A stretch of DNA of 34,585 nt. It comes from Candidatus Mediterraneibacter surreyensis (GTDB lineage: Bacteria > Bacillota > Clostridia > Lachnospirales > Lachnospiraceae). A program made the position numbers and the translations under genes. The notes under the pieces were generated by a model, which was not told where the DNA came from, made no database searches, and was given only the letters and a program-made list of their open reading frames with translations. The DNA lies in the NCBI GenBank assembly GCA_019118885.1, contig DWYB01000049.1, positions 1 through 34,585 of the forward strand, read 5' to 3'. Within the stretch, counting starts at the first letter, position 1. Each line of letters begins with the position of its first letter. Below are positions 33,004 to 34,585 of the stretch, one piece after another.

Positions 33004-33504
33004 TTAATCCTGAAACATCTTCATCCCCATCCACTGTTTCATATGATCGATCATCTTCGCATCGGGCTCGATATAGATGCAGACATTTTTCTGATCCATA
33101 GGCATCATGATAGCATATGCCTTTCCGGACGGATTGCCTGAGCTGTAATCGTACACTTTATCCGGTTTATATGAGTGTAATCTCGGAGATCCTTTCGGCG
33201 CAATGATCTCTGCGCTCTGGATATCCAGATTTTTCAGCCGTTTACGTTTTGATTTGTTGTAGATAGCATCGATCTGCAGATCGTGGTTGAGTATGATATA
33301 TTCATATTCTACATTAAGCTTCGGAAAGACGAAATAATATGCAAGAACTGCCAGGATAACGGCGATCACAAATGACAGGATTCCGATAAAAGGCATCCCA
33401 AGCACTGCCACTGCCACGATCACAAGGATTATCAGGATGCGGAGCGGAAGGTCATATGGTTTTGGTCTGCGGGCTATAAGCTGTTCATATAATGCATCGT
33501 TCAT
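33004..33504 (-). CDS. Conserved hypothetical two-segment membrane protein
   Basis: The 166-aa protein has a short cytoplasmic start (NDALYEQLIARRPKPYDLPL), two adjacent membrane segments (about 21-40 and 42-60), then a beta-rich cytoplasmic domain of about 100 residues (YEYIILNHDLQIDAIYNKSK ... AYAIMMPMDQKNVCIYIEPD) that recalls bacterial PH-like domains. It resembles small Lachnospiraceae proteins of unassigned function. A ribosome site (GAAAGGAAC region) precedes ATG 33504, 2 nt after the regulator gene, so the two are co-translated. The stop codon is shared with the right terminal repeat of element A. No function can be given. Confidence 0.75.
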   Translation of the reverse strand: MNDALYEQLIARRPKPYDLPLRILIILVIVAVAVLGMPFIGILSFVIAVILAVLAYYFVFPKLNVEYEYIILNHDLQIDAIYNKSKRKRLKNLDIQSAEIIAPKGSPRLHSYKPDKVYDYSSGNPSGKAYAIMMPMDQKNVCIYIEPDAKMIDHMKQWMGMKMFQD

Positions 33505-33506
33505 AG

Positions 33507-34412
33507 TTAATGGTTCCTTTCTGATTGTAAATAATTCAGCACCATGATAGCAATCTTAAAGGTCATAGCGTCCTCGAAGAGCCGGACGTCAAGACCGGTG
33601 CGCTTCTGGATCTGTTCCAGACGGTAGATCAGCGTGTTGCGGTGCATGTGCAGCTGACGGGAGGTCTCTGCAATATTGAGATTATTCTGGAAGAACCGGT
33701 TGATCGTTCCAAGAGTCTCTTCATCGAAAGCTTCGGGCACATCATCTCCGAAGATCTCTTTGAGAAAATTCTCGCAAAGAGATACCGGGAGTTGATAGAT
33801 CAGCCTTCCGATGCCCAGTTCATTGTAGGGAAACACGGTCTGTTCCGAGTAAAAGAGTTTTCCTACTTTCAGCGCCAGGCTTGTCTCGCGGAATGCTTCC
33901 GGCAGATCGGCCAGACTCTCGAATACAAAACTGTAGGATAGCTGTACCTGGGCAAGAGCTTCTGTGTTCAGCGTATCCACGATCGTGCGGGCAATGCGCC
34001 GGCTGTCGTCCGCTTTTTCGCCGGACTTTACAGGACGCAGCAACGCAAGCGTATTCTCTGAGACAGGTACGAGATAGGCCTTGGTCTGTGAGGGAAACAT
34101 ATTTTTCAATATTTCAGCCATTGTCTCATCGATATGTCTGGACTCCAGCAGGAACAGGACTCGCTTGTCTTCCGGATTAATATGGAGACGATTCGCCCGT
34201 TCGGCAATATCGTAAGCGGGAATCCCACCGGTCATCAATCCCTGTAGAAAGTCAGTCTTATTGTATTTTTCTTTATAAGCTGTGCACAGACAGCGAATCT
34301 GATTGACCGCCTGTTCCGCCGCTTCCGGGGAATCAGCGGACACTTCCATAGAAACGCCGGTGATTCGTTTAAGTTCTGCAAGTGCCTTTGTGAGCTCCTG
34401 TGTTTGATCCAT
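33507..34412 (-). CDS. PucR/CdaR-type transcriptional regulator
   Basis: The 301-aa protein ends in the PucR/CdaR helix-turn-helix block: TINRFFQNNLNIAETSRQLH, MHRNTLIYRLEQIQKRTGLD, then ...DAMTFKIAIMVLNYL (about 240-298). The middle (about 85-200) resembles the GGDEF-like/CdaR regulatory region that precedes this domain in related regulators; the amino end is a short helical stretch. Such proteins often sense metabolites and activate catabolic or sporulation-adjacent genes. GGAGAGGAC upstream supports ATG 34412. It is the first gene of a two-gene unit with the membrane protein and lies directly behind an attenuator-like terminator. Confidence 0.88.
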   Translation of the reverse strand: MDQTQELTKALAELKRITGVSMEVSADSPEAAEQAVNQIRCLCTAYKEKYNKTDFLQGLMTGGIPAYDIAERANRLHINPEDKRVLFLLESRHIDETMAEILKNMFPSQTKAYLVPVSENTLALLRPVKSGEKADDSRRIARTIVDTLNTEALAQVQLSYSFVFESLADLPEAFRETSLALKVGKLFYSEQTVFPYNELGIGRLIYQLPVSLCENFLKEIFGDDVPEAFDEETLGTINRFFQNNLNIAETSRQLHMHRNTLIYRLEQIQKRTGLDVRLFEDAMTFKIAIMVLNYLQSERNH

Positions 34413-34436
34413 TCGTCCTCTCCGTTTTGCCTGAAT

Positions 34437-34467
34437 AAAAAGGCTGCACTCGTTACCAAGTGCAGCC
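34437..34467 (-). terminator. Terminator immediately upstream of the pucR-like gene
   Basis: On the minus strand GGCTGCACT (34467-34459), an 8-nt loop and AGTGCAGCC (34450-34442) are followed by five T (34441-34437). It ends 24 nt before the start codon, downstream of a good promoter, so it either ends a small RNA or attenuates the operon. Confidence 0.85.
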
Positions 34468-34550
34468 CCTCATATTATGATAGATAAGCGGTAAGCTTGC
34501 CGGTCAGGCTGACCAGCGGTGAATAGCATCTTTGCTGCCGCTCAGCTGCT
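34468..34550 (-). promoter_or_regulatory. Structured leader or small RNA ahead of the pucR-like gene
   Basis: On the minus strand the transcript would begin GGGATAGCAGC. GATAG...GAGCGG pairs with CCGCTT...CTATC, enclosing CAGC/GCTG and a perfect hairpin GGTCA-GCC-TGACC. The result is a junction-like fold of about 80 nt directly before the terminator. I do not recognise the family. Confidence 0.5.
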
Positions 34551-34556
34551 ATCCCA

Positions 34557-34585
34557 ATTTTAAAGCATTAGTTTGTAATCGTCAA
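34557..34585 (-). promoter_or_regulatory. Strong promoter at the right edge of the window
   Basis: On the minus strand TTGACG (34585-34580), a 17-nt spacer and TAAAAT (34562-34557) form a near-consensus sigma-A promoter, with a start near 34550. Anything further upstream is outside the window. Confidence 0.75.

Larger units (their letters stand above)
32322..33006. other. Structured intergenic element A: near-palindrome of nested inverted repeats
   Basis: This 685-bp interval between convergent genes has 16-bp terminal inverted repeats, TAAATTCGTGTTTGTT (32322-32337) and its exact complement (32991-33006); the TAA at each end is the stop codon of the flanking gene. Inside, in perfectly nested order, are GCGGACGC (32383-32390/32939-32946), an 18-bp GC-rich helix (32411-32428/32900-32917), a 38-nt repeat with 36 matches (32460-32497/32832-32869) and a 19-bp perfect helix extended to about 30 (32523-32541/32789-32807). 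A competing fold uses 17 bp perfect 32392-32408/32556-32572 and 21 positions with one mismatch 32754-32774/32920-32940, giving two separate arms. No credible protein is encoded. It is unrecognised: a mobile palindromic element or a large structured RNA. Confidence 0.75.

Noticed and set aside
34560-34585. Possible last codons of a minus-strand gene (…DDYKLML stop) at the window edge
   Set aside because: Too short to support, and the same bases form a near-consensus promoter.
1-34585. CRISPR arrays, tRNA or rRNA genes, integrase or phage genes
   Set aside because: None seen: no regularly spaced direct repeats, no tRNA-like cloverleaf with conserved TTCGAAT arm, and no phage or integrase families among the proteins.

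Overview
The gene content points to an anaerobic, fermentative Clostridia, most likely a gut Lachnospiraceae. Indicators are a T-box-controlled archaeal-type AspRS with GatCAB, [FeFe]-hydrogenase maturases HydE and HydG with the TM1266-type regulator, ClpB under a degenerate CIRCE, strong AGGAGG ribosome binding sites and mid-GC coding sequence. The assignment is inference from gene families; no 16S or database search was possible.

Layout. 1-2421: the 3' part of ftsX and an S41/PDZ carboxy-terminal protease (cell division and envelope). 2539-7807: a sigma-A promoter, an Asn-type T-box leader, an unusual 164-nt structured insert, then aspS (non-discriminating type)-gatC-gatA-gatB, which is the indirect route to Asn-tRNA(Asn) and Gln-tRNA(Gln). 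7873-8748 (-): an Rpn-like PD-(D/E)XK protein. 9081-10607 (-): an XRE helix-turn-helix domain fused to an AlaT-like aminotransferase, with four AAGTTCAA repeats in its promoter region, divergent from clpB. 10947-15840: clpB, a Y-family polymerase and a membrane acyltransferase. 15957-21306: a tightly overlapping run of DedA, GT4 glycosyltransferase, DUF374-type acyltransferase, response regulator and sensor kinase, which reads as a membrane-lipid module with its own two-component system. 21462-22142: an AIM24-family protein. 23048-27144: a MoxR-DUF58-transglutaminase operon. 27225-29987 (-): TM1266-like, hydE, hydG behind a leader that looks like a riboswitch/attenuator. 30291-32324: acylphosphatase, proC, trxB-like reductase. 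33004-34412 (-): a PucR/CdaR-type regulator and a two-segment membrane protein, behind another attenuator-like leader whose promoter is the last 29 bases of the window.

The least ordinary parts are non-coding. Two gene-free intervals (22143-22935 and 32322-33006) start at the stop codon of the preceding gene, carry terminal inverted repeats with the core ATTCGTGTTT (exact at three of the four ends, degenerate at the left end of the first) and are filled with nested inverted repeats. The second can fold either as one giant near-palindrome or as two separate arms. A further single copy of the 10-mer lies just after the acyltransferase gene. I do not recognise this element. Two minus-strand leaders (hyd genes and pucR-like gene) and the insert between the T-box and aspS are further candidates for uncharacterised structured RNAs.
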